Position numbers and translations under genes: made by a program. From the NCBI GenBank assembly GCA_910588225.1, contig CAJUQT010000014.1:18829-82828 (forward strand): 64,000 bases of DNA. Direction: 5' to 3'. Positions 7,553 through 15,520 of this stretch are shown one piece after another. A model generated the notes under the pieces. That model was not told the DNA's origin. It was given only the letters and a program-made list of their open reading frames with translations, and searched no databases. The first letter of the stretch is position 1, and each line of letters begins with the position of its first letter. This DNA is from an uncultured Acetatifactor sp. GTDB lineage: Bacteria > Bacillota > Clostridia > Lachnospirales > Lachnospiraceae.

Positions 7553-9532
7553 TTCTTCCGGTTCCTTCCCTTCCTCTGTCATCTCTTCCAGTCGTTCCGA
7601 CACTTCTCCTGTCTCCGCCCGGTACTTCCATTCTGCCTCCGCCTTATACCTCTCCCGCCGACGTCTCATCCCCTCGCATATTCCAAATGTAAGGAACAGC
7701 AGCGGTGTATTTAATACCTGCTGAAAGCTGACCAGCGAATGTGCCCCGTACATTGCCGCCGCCAACAGCCCCAGCCAGTCCTCCGGACGGCCGTCTCCCC
7801 GCCTGATATTCCCTGTGCAGACCCACAGCATAGTCAGGAAAATGGCCAGATAGCTCACTGTTCCCAGCATTCCCACATTACAGAGCTGATTCAAATACTC
7901 ATTGTGCGCACTGGTAAAAACTGCCCCCTCCCAGTGCTCTCCTTCCCAGACATCCGTTCCCACGGCCAGCCTGTTAAAAACCGCCTCCGCATAGCAGTCA
8001 GGCCCCGCGCCAATCAGCTTCTCTTTCAGTCCTGCTCCTTCCACATTCTCCAGGGCGATTCGCCACAAAAGACCTCTCCCGCTGCCGAAACCGTCGTCCA
8101 CATAATGCACTGCTGCCCGGAACAGCAAAAAGAGCCCGATCAACACTCCGCCTGTCAGCAATATAATAATAACCCCGTTTCCCTTTTTATCCTCCTTTGA
8201 CAGAAAAAGTTCCGTCCTGCCGCTTTCTCCCCAATGAGACTGCCACCAGCCGGAAACCTTTTTTCCGGCCAGAAGCAAAAAAAGCCCCAGGAAAAAAATT
8301 CCTCCGATTATCCAAATATACCCTTCCACGCTCTCCAGAATATTTCCATCCCGCACCACCGCCGCTTTCTTTCCCCGCAGCTTCATCAGGAAATCCACCA
8401 ACGGCAGACACAGGAAAAAACCGCTCAGAACAAGACACATCTTCCGCAGAACCTGTACGCTTCTCCAGCCTGCCAGCCCACAGACTGCGGTACAGACCGC
8501 CAGAATCAGCAGACCGCTCTGGCTCCCCTGAATTCCCAGCAAGACATAAGCCATTACCATCGCCACATACAATACTGTCTGCAGCAGCTTATTCTCTTCC
8601 CGTAGGAAATGGGCCGTAATAAAAGCCAGTGCCACACTGTAATAACCACAGAGCCAGTTAATATTTCCCAGTGTGGACAGCATATGGCTATATACCCAGT
8701 CTCCGCTGTTCCATCCGCTCTGCAGCCCCAGCGGATCTATTCCCAATTTGTGAAGCAGCCCCAACACCGTCACCAGAAAAAGCGCCGCCTCCGCCAAATA
8801 CAGCGGCCACTTCGCCCCCTCATACTGTCTGGATACGAAAAAATAGATCCCCACGAACAAAACCTGAGAAAACGCTCCCATGTACCAGCCTTCATATCCC
8901 GCCCATGCAAGATCCCCATAAGGGCTCCAGAGAGCAGATAGTATCACACATGCTCCGTAACATGCCACCGCAAAGTCAGTTCCGCTGAAACCTGTCCGAC
9001 CTGCCTTTCTTTTCTGCCCGTCTGCAACGATTCCCACCCTTTTCATAATTGTGCAAATACGCGCAGGCATTCCTCCAATCAGCCATCCGCCCAGACACAG
9101 CAGCGACAGATTGCGGAACAGCATATATTTTGTATCGCCCAACTGCCAATAGCCCTTCCCCGTATATAAAGGAAGGGCAGCCAGCAGCGCGACAATCAGC
9201 ATATTGCAAAGTACTTCTAAAAATTCATTTCTGTATTTCTTCATACCTATAGTTTCTTTCTGTATTCCACTGCCGGTCTGAACTGTTACATTTGGTGTAC
9301 AGAGAAAAGTCTGCTGTAGCTTATCCATATTTTCCCGGGCCCATTCATTGTGGTCACGAATGATGCAGATTGTAGAATATATCCCATATCCCGCATGAAC
9401 TATTTCATCCGACAGCACCGTTCCGTCGCTGTCCTGGATTACGTCAGCTCCCCACTTCCGTGCCACTTTCAAAGTAAGCTCTTCATATCCGAATTCCCCG
9501 GGAAGGGTGAATCCGCCGCTTTGTTTTGCCAT
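7550..9532 (-). CDS. O-antigen ligase/Wzy-like membrane protein with a GH112-derived N-terminus
   Basis: The open frame encodes about 660 residues. Residues ~97 to the end form a polytopic membrane protein with about 12 hydrophobic segments, a long central loop and a final region (LIGAGPDCYAEAVF, TSAHNEYLNQLCNVGMLG). The last motif, His-Asn-Glu-Tyr-Leu after a ligase-type loop, is typical of O-antigen ligase/polymerase family proteins (Wzy_C). The native start of this part is probably the ATG at 9244 (KKYRNEFLEVLCN). The first ~95 residues instead match the N-terminus of GH112 phosphorylases and have their own good ribosome-binding site (GGAGGAAAGA) before 9532. Whether the fusion is made as one protein or the ligase starts internally cannot be told. 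The substrate is unknown; no glycan-synthesis genes are adjacent. Confidence 0.7.
   Translation of the reverse strand: MAKQSGGFTLPGEFGYEELTLKVARKWGADVIQDSDGTVLSDEIVHAGYGIYSTICIIRDHNEWARENMDKLQQTFLCTPNVTVQTGSGIQKETIGMKKYRNEFLEVLCNMLIVALLAALPLYTGKGYWQLGDTKYMLFRNLSLLCLGGWLIGGMPARICTIMKRVGIVADGQKRKAGRTGFSGTDFAVACYGACVILSALWSPYGDLAWAGYEGWYMGAFSQVLFVGIYFFVSRQYEGAKWPLYLAEAALFLVTVLGLLHKLGIDPLGLQSGWNSGDWVYSHMLSTLGNINWLCGYYSVALAFITAHFLREENKLLQTVLYVAMVMAYVLLGIQGSQSGLLILAVCTAVCGLAGWRSVQVLRKMCLVLSGFFLCLPLVDFLMKLRGKKAAVVRDGNILESVEGYIWIIGGIFFLGLFLLLAGKKVSGWWQSHWGESGRTELFLSKEDKKGNGVIIILLTGGVLIGLFLLFRAAVHYVDDGFGSGRGLLWRIALENVEGAGLKEKLIGAGPDCYAEAVFNRLAVGTDVWEGEHWEGAVFTSAHNEYLNQLCNVGMLGTVSYLAIFLTMLWVCTGNIRRGDGRPEDWLGLLAAAMYGAHSLVSFQQVLNTPLLFLTFGICEGMRRRRERYKAEAEWKYRAETGEVSERLEEMTEEGKEPEE
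9245..9532 (-). pseudogene. N-terminal fragment of a GH112 galactosyl-hexosamine/rhamnose phosphorylase
   Basis: About 95 residues resemble the start of GH112 phosphorylases: GGFTLPGEFGYEELTLKVA, KWGADVIQDSDGTVLSDE, IYSTICIIRDHNEWARENM, QQTFLCTPNVTV. The true family length is about 720 residues, so more than 85% is missing. The fragment runs without a stop into the ligase-like frame. GH112 enzymes cleave galacto-N-biose/lacto-N-biose or galactosyl-rhamnose by phosphorolysis; the subtype cannot be assigned from this fragment. It follows the GH88/GH105 remnant in the same direction, suggesting one former glycan-degradation operon. Confidence 0.72.
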
Positions 9533-9634
9533 TCTTTCCTCCAATCTTGTGCGATTTCCTCTTGCTTTGTCCTCCCTTGAAAACGTCCGTGGCAACAGTT
9601 CTGACAGAGAACCGAACTGTTACTGTCCGTCTGC

Positions 9635-9971
9635 TCAGAGCGCGCCGTCCTTCTCAATGCAATCGGAAACCAGCAGCCGGGTGAAAAATGCCAGCGCAAG
9701 TCCCTGCCCCCATCCCTGGATCCAGTCTCTGGAAATCCCTCTGTAGCCCTCCCTATCCCGCATAACTGCGGTGCCGCCGGACACATTCATCACCTTTCCG
9801 TCCTCGCTGACATTTGCCAGCAAGCCTCTGATAGATTTATTAATATACACTGATTCCGTAATAAGCCACTCCACAGGGCCAGTCCCAGGTCAAATCCATA
9901 TTCATGGTTTTCCTTACAATTTTATCTATCACTTTTTCAATTTCATTCCTGTCAAAATCCAGTTTCAGCAT
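9635..9971 (-). pseudogene. Internally deleted GH88/GH105-type unsaturated glycuronyl hydrolase
   Basis: Two pieces of one family are joined. From the ATG at 9971 the first ~40 codons read LKLDFDRNEIEKVIDKIV and then MDLTWDWPCGVAYYGI, the family N-terminus, before the frame stops. In another frame, from about 9860, the C-terminal piece reads SIRGLLANVSEDGKVMNVSG, GTAVMRDREGY and IQGWGQGLALAFFTRLL. The roughly 250 residues between are gone, and the junction is out of frame. An intact GH88/GH105 enzyme is about 350–380 residues. The identification rests on the TWDWP and GWGQGLAL motifs and is family-level only. Confidence 0.7.
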
Positions 9972-10075
9972 AATCGGTTCCCTTCCGCCGCTCCTGCGGC
10001 CCGTTTTTCATCTATATCTTTTCTTCTTCTCTTTATTATCACCGCGATGTTCTCTTCTCTCACGTATTTCAGCTT

Positions 10076-10128
10076 ATCATATCCAGGCAGAATTGGCAAT
10101 CAAAAGGCAACACAATCAATGCCTGGAT
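10076..10128 (-). promoter_or_regulatory. Old promoter and inverted repeat before the hydrolase remnant
   Basis: On the minus strand TTGATT (10098–10103) and TATGAT (10076–10081) are 16 bp apart, about 105 bp upstream of the GH105 remnant. A 9-bp inverted repeat, ATCCAGGCA (10081–10089) and TGCCTGGAT (10120–10128), brackets the -35 region and may be an operator. Confidence 0.45.
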
Positions 10129-10161
10129 TTTGAAATGCCACAGTCCCCCTTTATCTAATAA

Positions 10162-10188
10162 AGCTCCCCGGCAAAATGCCGGGGAGCT
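10162..10188 (-). terminator. Stem-loop after the binding-protein remnant
   Basis: A perfect 12-bp stem AGCTCCCCGGCA / TGCCGGGGAGCT with a 3-base loop, followed on the minus strand by TTTATTAGA. It lies 73 bp beyond the stop codon of the solute-binding-protein remnant and probably ended its transcript. The T-run is short. Confidence 0.65.
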
Positions 10189-10260
10189 CTGCTATCTTCT
10201 TCCGCGCCCTGTAACCCCGTCAGCCCCGGACACTGTATCCTGTCCAGAATATTTCCCTGA

Positions 10261-10398
10261 TTACTGCTGCATTGCGGAAGTCAGGCCATCCTTCATTGCC
10301 TGCAGTCTCTCTTCAGCGATTACCTGATAACCTGCTTCGGCATACTTCTGCGCCCACTCGTCATATTTTGCGTCGAATGAATCATGCAGACGTCTCCC
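10261..10398 (-). pseudogene. C-terminal remnant of a sugar ABC transporter solute-binding lipoprotein
   Basis: About 43 codons ending in TAA at 10261: HDSFDAKYDEWAQKYAEAG, YQVIAEERLQAMKDG, LTSAMQQ. This is the style of C-terminal tail of LplA/YtcQ-type binding proteins, which run about 550 residues. Nothing upstream continues it. With the neighbouring GH105 and GH112 fragments it points to a lost sugar-uptake operon. Because only the tail survives, the assignment is moderate. Confidence 0.5.
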
Positions 10399-10539
10399 AG
10401 AGACTGCCGCAAACAAATGCGGCTCTCAGCTGATGATGCCGAGAAGCGCTCTATTCTGGAATATTCAGGATGGATGTATCCGGAAAAGTAAAAAGCTGCT
10501 GCTCTGGTCCACATTTTAATGGGGAATACATTCCAGCCT

Positions 10540-12543
10540 TTACTCCTCCTGCTTCCGGTACTGCATGGGAGTCATGCCGTAATTTTTCTTGAAAAGCCGG
10601 TTGAAATGTTCCACATTTTCATACCCCACTTCCACTGCCACCGTTTCTACTGTCATCTCTGTCTCCCGCAGCATGGTGCGGGCCTTTTTCATGCGCTCCT
10701 TCTTCACAGCCTCCTGGAAAGTCATACCGGCCTTTTCTTTAATGTATTTGGAGAGATACGGTTTGGAGAGATGAAACGCTTCGGCCAGTGTGTCCAGTGT
10801 CACCGTTTTATACTCATTTTTGATAAAACTGATGATCTCTACAATGCGTTCTTCTCTGCCCTCTGTTATGTGCTGCTCCACAGCAAGCTTATTGGCGGCG
10901 GAGGCCAGCGCGGCAATGGAAGCCTTAATGATGTCTTCATCCACACCCACACCCCAGTAGTGCTTTCCACCGCATAGCACGGCCACATAGGCCGCCGCCC
11001 GGGAGCTGGATCCCTTCGAGATGGCATGCTCTTCATACACAGCCAGCTGATAGCTGATGCCGAAGTAAGTCTTAATGGCATTGCTCACCGCGTCAAGCCG
11101 TCCGTTTCCGCCTGCTTTGATCACCCGTGTCTCACCGTTCTGCTCTATGGTCACTTCTGCCTGAATTCCTTTTTCCTGCCGAAAATGGCACTCGGGAATA
11201 CGGAACACACTCCGGGGATTGATATAATTTTCCTCGAAAATCTCGTAGATTTCCGAAGGATGCAGCTCCTGATGCCTTCTGTCCGACACACCCTTGATCA
11301 GATAGCCCACTTCTTCCTTCATAGCCGCCGGCAGGGAAAATCCGAACTGCTGCTTCAGCACAAAGGCCACGCCGCCCTTGCCGGACACACTGTTAATGCG
11401 AATCACATCGGATTCATACTCCCGTCCCACGTCTGCCGGGTCAATGGGCAGATACGGCACATCCCAGCGGTTCCCGCTCTTTCCATCCTTCAGCCAGGTC
11501 ATGCCCTTACTGATGGCATCCTGATGAGAACCTGAGAAAGCGGTGAAAACCAGATCTCCCGCATAGGGTACCCTCTCATGTACCCTCATCCCTGTAAACC
11601 GTTCATACGCTTCTCTTATCTTCATAATATGTGAAAAGTCCAACCCGCTGTCTACACCGTGACACATCATATTTATCGCCACTGTGACAATGTCCACATT
11701 ACCCGTGCGCTCCCCGTTCCCAAACAAAGTACCCTCCACCCGGTCCGCACCTGCCAGAATGCCGAATTCCGCATCACTGACGCCGCAGCCTCTGTCATTG
11801 TGCGGATGCACGCTGAGCACCACATTTTCACGATATTTCATATGCTTATGCATATACTCCACCTGGCAGGCAAACACATGGGGCATGGCAACCTGTACCG
11901 TGGTGGGCAGATTGATAATCGCCTTATGCTCCGAATCCGGCTGCCATACATCCAGCACCGCATTACAGACCTCCAGGGCATATTCCGGCTCTGTCTGAGA
12001 GAAACTCTCCGGACTGTACTCAAAGGTGAAATTTCCTTCTGTCTCCTCTGCCATCTCCTTCAGAAGCTTTGCACCGTCCACTGCCAGCTGCCGAATGGCT
12101 TCCTTATCCTTCTTAAATACCTGCTCTCTCTGTTCCACAGAAGTAGAATTGTAGAGATGAACCACCGCGTGCGGAGCTCCCTTTACCGCCTCGAAAGTCT
12201 TCCGGATAATGTGCTCCCTGGCCTGGGTCAGCACCTGAATGGTCACGTCGTCGGGAATCATATTGCGCTCAATCAGTGCGCGTATGAAATTATATTCCGT
12301 ATCGGAGGAAGCCGGAAAACCCACCTCGATTTCCTTGAATCCAATATCCACCAGCATTTCAAAAAAAGCCAGCTTATCCTCCAGCGGCATGGGGTCAATC
12401 AAAGCCTGATTGCCGTCCCGCAAGTCCACACTGCACCAGATCGGCGCTTTCTCTATGGAATCCTTTTTCACCCAATCATAAGTTACCTCCGGAGGCATAT
12501 GATATGTCTTGCCGTATTTTCTGCTGATTGTTGATTCTTTCAT
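10540..12543 (-). CDS. leuA: 2-isopropylmalate synthase fused to a C-terminal AraC-type DNA-binding domain
   Basis: One uninterrupted frame of 667 residues. Residues 1–558 are a full LeuA: the metal-binding CSVDLRDGNQALIDPM near residue 40, HPHNDRGCGVSDAEFG with the catalytic His pair, NGERTGNVDIVT, and a C-terminal allosteric domain (about 430–558) that senses leucine in the family. Residues 559–667 are a complete AraC/XylS two-helix-turn-helix domain: VTLDTLAEAFHLSKPYLSKY in the first helix-turn-helix, then VAVEVGYENVEHFNRLFKKN and GMTPMQYRKQ in the second. LeuA normally ends near 560. LeuA makes 2-isopropylmalate from acetyl-CoA and 2-oxoisovalerate; no other leu gene is near. The fusion suggests an enzyme that also reports leucine or substrate state to DNA, which is inference. 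Promoter and palindrome lie at 12565–12617. The ribosome-binding site is AGGAGAGGAAG. Confidence 0.92.
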   Translation of the reverse strand: MKESTISRKYGKTYHMPPEVTYDWVKKDSIEKAPIWCSVDLRDGNQALIDPMPLEDKLAFFEMLVDIGFKEIEVGFPASSDTEYNFIRALIERNMIPDDVTIQVLTQAREHIIRKTFEAVKGAPHAVVHLYNSTSVEQREQVFKKDKEAIRQLAVDGAKLLKEMAEETEGNFTFEYSPESFSQTEPEYALEVCNAVLDVWQPDSEHKAIINLPTTVQVAMPHVFACQVEYMHKHMKYRENVVLSVHPHNDRGCGVSDAEFGILAGADRVEGTLFGNGERTGNVDIVTVAINMMCHGVDSGLDFSHIMKIREAYERFTGMRVHERVPYAGDLVFTAFSGSHQDAISKGMTWLKDGKSGNRWDVPYLPIDPADVGREYESDVIRINSVSGKGGVAFVLKQQFGFSLPAAMKEEVGYLIKGVSDRRHQELHPSEIYEIFEENYINPRSVFRIPECHFRQEKGIQAEVTIEQNGETRVIKAGGNGRLDAVSNAIKTYFGISYQLAVYEEHAISKGSSSRAAAYVAVLCGGKHYWGVGVDEDIIKASIAALASAANKLAVEQHITEGREERIVEIISFIKNEYKTVTLDTLAEAFHLSKPYLSKYIKEKAGMTFQEAVKKERMKKARTMLRETEMTVETVAVEVGYENVEHFNRLFKKNYGMTPMQYRKQEE

Positions 12544-12564
12544 AAAACTGTCTTCCTCTCCTAT

Positions 12565-12617
12565 AAAATCTGTGCTACTGATTTAGAAATAGTAACACAG
12601 ATTTTAATATTGTGCAA
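12565..12617 (-). promoter_or_regulatory. leuA promoter overlapped by a 15-bp inverted repeat
   Basis: On the minus strand TTGCAC (12612–12617) and TACTAT (12589–12594) have a 17-bp spacer. An inverted repeat overlaps them: AAAATCTGTGCTACT (12565–12579) and AGTAACACAGATTTT (12591–12605), 14 of 15 positions paired, 11 bases between arms. It covers the -10 box and the predicted start of transcription and ends 21 bp before the start codon, where ATAGGAGAGG follows. It could be an operator for the fused AraC domain or another regulator, or a hairpin in the 5' end of the mRNA. Confidence 0.65.
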
Positions 12618-12798
12618 GAATATTTTTAATGTATATTATTGATTAATTTTACTTAACTTTTTCTCGTTTTCTCCGCAATCCTTCAATTTACTCCTTATTT
12701 ATCCCCTGTTTTCCCGTCTTTTTATAACTACTTTTTCTGTTGTATTTTAATTATATATAAAACTGAAATTAACCCCTCCCAACTTGCCTTTCAGAGCT

Positions 12799-14226
12799 TT
12801 ACCTGCTTCTTTCTATTACACACTCATGCTTCTTCGCCTTTTTATCATAACAGATTCCTGCTAAAATCACTTCTCCGGCGTATTCCTTCAACATACCTTC
12901 ATATCTCTTTTCTTTAATTTGTCTGACAGCGCCGTCAGCTGCTTGATCCCACTTCAATTCCACAACTATGGGCGGTTTGTTCTTCCCCTTTCTCGGCAGA
13001 AATGCAATATCTGCAAATTCTTTTCCGGCAGGTAATTCTCTCATCAGGATATAATCTTTTCTGGCACTGTAATATGCCAATGTTATCACACAACTCAACG
13101 CATTTTCATTATTATATTCAAGCACCGAAACGTTTTTCATATGAATTCTGTCGATATTCTCAGCGACAAACGATTCGTCTCCTTGAATTGTAGCATCCAA
13201 TAATTTCTCCGATTCATTCAGCGCCGATGCAATTTCTTCCCATCCTCCATCCTCCACTGAATTTTTAAATTCGTCAATAAGCTCCTGATTTGGTATATAC
13301 ACTTCACTTTTCTCTAAATCAAAAGCCAGATAGCCCAGATGTACCAGCAGTGTCAACACGTCATCCCTGCTCCGGAAAGAAGTCATATCATTTTGGAATT
13401 TTCTTGTATTTATCCTGCATCGTTCTCCTCCAAGCATCAAAATGATAGCATCCTTCATACCGTCAAAATTCATATTAATATAAAATTTCAACGATTCATA
13501 TGTTTCCGTCTGGACCCAATAGCTGCTGAAGCATTTTCTCGTGACAGCATCTAAAACCGATTTGGGGCTATACACATGAATGCCCTTTCCCAGCAAATAA
13601 CCGTCGTACCAATAACGCATTTCGAAGGATTCCCGTCATATAAGCTGCTTCAATCATATTATCTGTCTGGTTGCTTTTGAACAGTCCTCTAAGCAGCCGG
13701 ATATACTCTTCCTGCAAATCAGTGTCAGTCCTTGCCTCACGAAACAAAGCATCCCATTCATCTATTATGACAATGAACTTCGTCCCGTACCCAAACCTAT
13801 TCTTGCCAGCTCCACAGTCAGCGAACCTGTATTCGGCCTGTCGGCAGAATATGTCTCCCTCAGTTCTTCAATTACCTCTTCCTGTAGATTTAACACAGCC
13901 TCCCTGATATTTTTTGAATTGGAAATAAACCAGGTAATATCCAGGTATAAAACGTCATACTGATTTAAATATTTTTCAAAGGAAGGATCCTCCGCAATCT
14001 CCAGATTCAAAAACAAGTCTCTGGATTTACAGCTTCTGTCCTAATATGCACACAGCATCTTGGCTGCAAATGATTTTCCAAATCTTCTGGGACGGCTGAC
14101 ACAAGTCAGTTTTGCAGAGGTTCCCAAAGTACTATTGATATATGCAATCAGACCCGTTTTATCCACGTAAGAACCCTTTATCATGGAGCGGAATCCTGCA
14201 TTTCCAGGATTTAAATACATCCCCAT
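12799..14226 (-). pseudogene. Broken AAA-ATPase-like/PD-(D/E)XK nuclease-like gene
   Basis: Pieces of one gene of the AAA-ATPase_like plus PD-(D/E)XK type common in gut anaerobes. The N-terminal piece begins at 14226 (YLNPGNAGFRSMIKGSYVDK, Walker-A region SRPRRFGKSFAAKML) and meets an in-frame TAG at about 14043. The frame continues (LEIAEDPSFEKYLNQYD) to a frameshift near 13775, after which FIVIIDEWDALFREA, the Walker-B part, is read in another frame. Near 13622 a further junction removes roughly 40 residues before RYWYDGYLLGKGIHVY. The C-terminal nuclease-like domain is intact (KEFADIAFLPRKGKNKPPI, VVELKWDQ). The function of the intact family is unclear. At least three lesions make it a pseudogene. 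Confidence 0.85.
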
Positions 14227-14275
14227 ACTTCTTCCTTTCCGGATTTTCTATCCTTTACAAACCGTCCCCGTCTTC

Positions 14276-15382
14276 TCACCCCTTATCCAGCAGCCGATGT
14301 ATCTTCTCATGGGGGTCCAGAAGCTTTGATATGGACTTGCCGGCATTCACAGAGTTGATGTAGATGGCAATATATTTTGTGATATCCACCTCCCGATACC
14401 AGGGCGCATTTCGAATTTCATCCCGGCGGTAAGAAGCATTGGTAATGAATACAGCCTCCAGCGCATTCTTCTTATAGGCCTCATCAAAGCGCTGAATTCC
14501 CTCTGTGAACAGCGCAAAAGTCGCTATTGCAAATACTCTGTTAGCCCCCTGCTTTTTGCAGTATTTTGCCACATCCAGCATGGTGGTTCCTGAACAAATC
14601 ATATCATCTACAATAAATACATCCTTATTCTTCACACTTGGTCCGATATATTTATGTACATCTACCACATAGTTGCCGCCCACTACCTTGGTTCTGGATC
14701 TGCGTTTATAGAAAATGCCCATGTCCAGTCCCAGTTCATTGGTATATTTATAATTCCTGGTGGTGGCACCCAAATCCGGAGAAATGAACAGAGAATGCTC
14801 CTCCGAGAATTCTATATCGGGATAATGCTTCTTAATCGCCTTGATTACCTGATAAATCGGGAACAAATCATCAAAACCGTTATAAGGAACCGCATTGGCC
14901 ACCCGATTGTCATGAACGTCAAAAGCGGTGATGTTTCTCACCCCAATGTTCTCCAATTCCCGCAGGGCCATGGCACAGTCAAGTGATTCCCGGGAAATCC
15001 GCCTGTCCTGCCTGCTGGCATATAAAAGGGGTGAAATCACATTGATTCGGAACGCCTTCCCCCCAATGGCAGATACCGTTCTCTTCAAATTCTGAAAGTG
15101 CTCGTCCGGAGACATGGGAATTGTCTGTCCGTGCATCTGATAAGAACAGGAATAATTTCCCACATCCACCAGAATATACACATCCGCTCCCCGGACGGTT
15201 TCCTCTAATACCGCCTTACCATCACCTGTGGAAAAACGGACAATCTGGGAGTTCACCACATGACATTCCTCCTTATTGTAAGTTTCCCGCAGATAATATT
15301 CAATTTTACTGGAAAGCTCCTCCGTTCCGCACAGAGGGATTAATACGATTGGAATAGAATGTTTTGCTGCCAATGGACTCAT
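14276..15382 (-). CDS. prs: Ribose-phosphate pyrophosphokinase
   Basis: A 368-residue PRPP synthase that makes 5-phosphoribosyl diphosphate from ribose 5-phosphate and ATP for nucleotide, His and Trp synthesis. The N-terminal half has the ATP-side elements (SPLLYASRQDRRISRES, near residue 115–135) and the C-terminal half has the PRPP loop VFIVDDMICSGTTMLDVA. The protein is longer than the classic ~315-residue form, like a variant found in Clostridia. It is preceded by a region with a TTGACA box at about 15511, but no clear -10 pairing was found. Confidence 0.9.
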   Translation of the reverse strand: MSPLAAKHSIPIVLIPLCGTEELSSKIEYYLRETYNKEECHVVNSQIVRFSTGDGKAVLEETVRGADVYILVDVGNYSCSYQMHGQTIPMSPDEHFQNLKRTVSAIGGKAFRINVISPLLYASRQDRRISRESLDCAMALRELENIGVRNITAFDVHDNRVANAVPYNGFDDLFPIYQVIKAIKKHYPDIEFSEEHSLFISPDLGATTRNYKYTNELGLDMGIFYKRRSRTKVVGGNYVVDVHKYIGPSVKNKDVFIVDDMICSGTTMLDVAKYCKKQGANRVFAIATFALFTEGIQRFDEAYKKNALEAVFITNASYRRDEIRNAPWYREVDITKYIAIYINSVNAGKSISKLLDPHEKIHRLLDKG

Positions 15383-15520
15383 GTTTTCCTCCTTATGTTA
15401 TGACCTGAAGCTGCGTTTTGAATGTCAATTTCATCATGAATCAATTTAGAATCTGCATTTCCAGTTTATATTATCTCTCCCACTTTTACAAGTCTAATTT
15501 GTCAACATTTCATTATCCCC

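Noticed and set aside
6701..7714. A 337-codon plus-strand open frame opposite prmA and the purine-rich tract
   Set aside because: Leu/Phe/Ser-rich low complexity from reading a CT-rich strand; prmA motifs on the other strand are decisive.
10390..10491. A ~34-codon plus-strand frame (ending SILEYSGWMYPEK) between the binding-protein remnant and leuA
   Set aside because: Too short, no ribosome-binding site and no recognised family; it may be a remnant, but nothing supports a call.
12544..12798. A T-box or leucine attenuator upstream of leuA
   Set aside because: No T-box AGGGUGGNACCGCG-like element, no Leu-rich leader peptide and no terminator before leuA; only the promoter palindrome is present.
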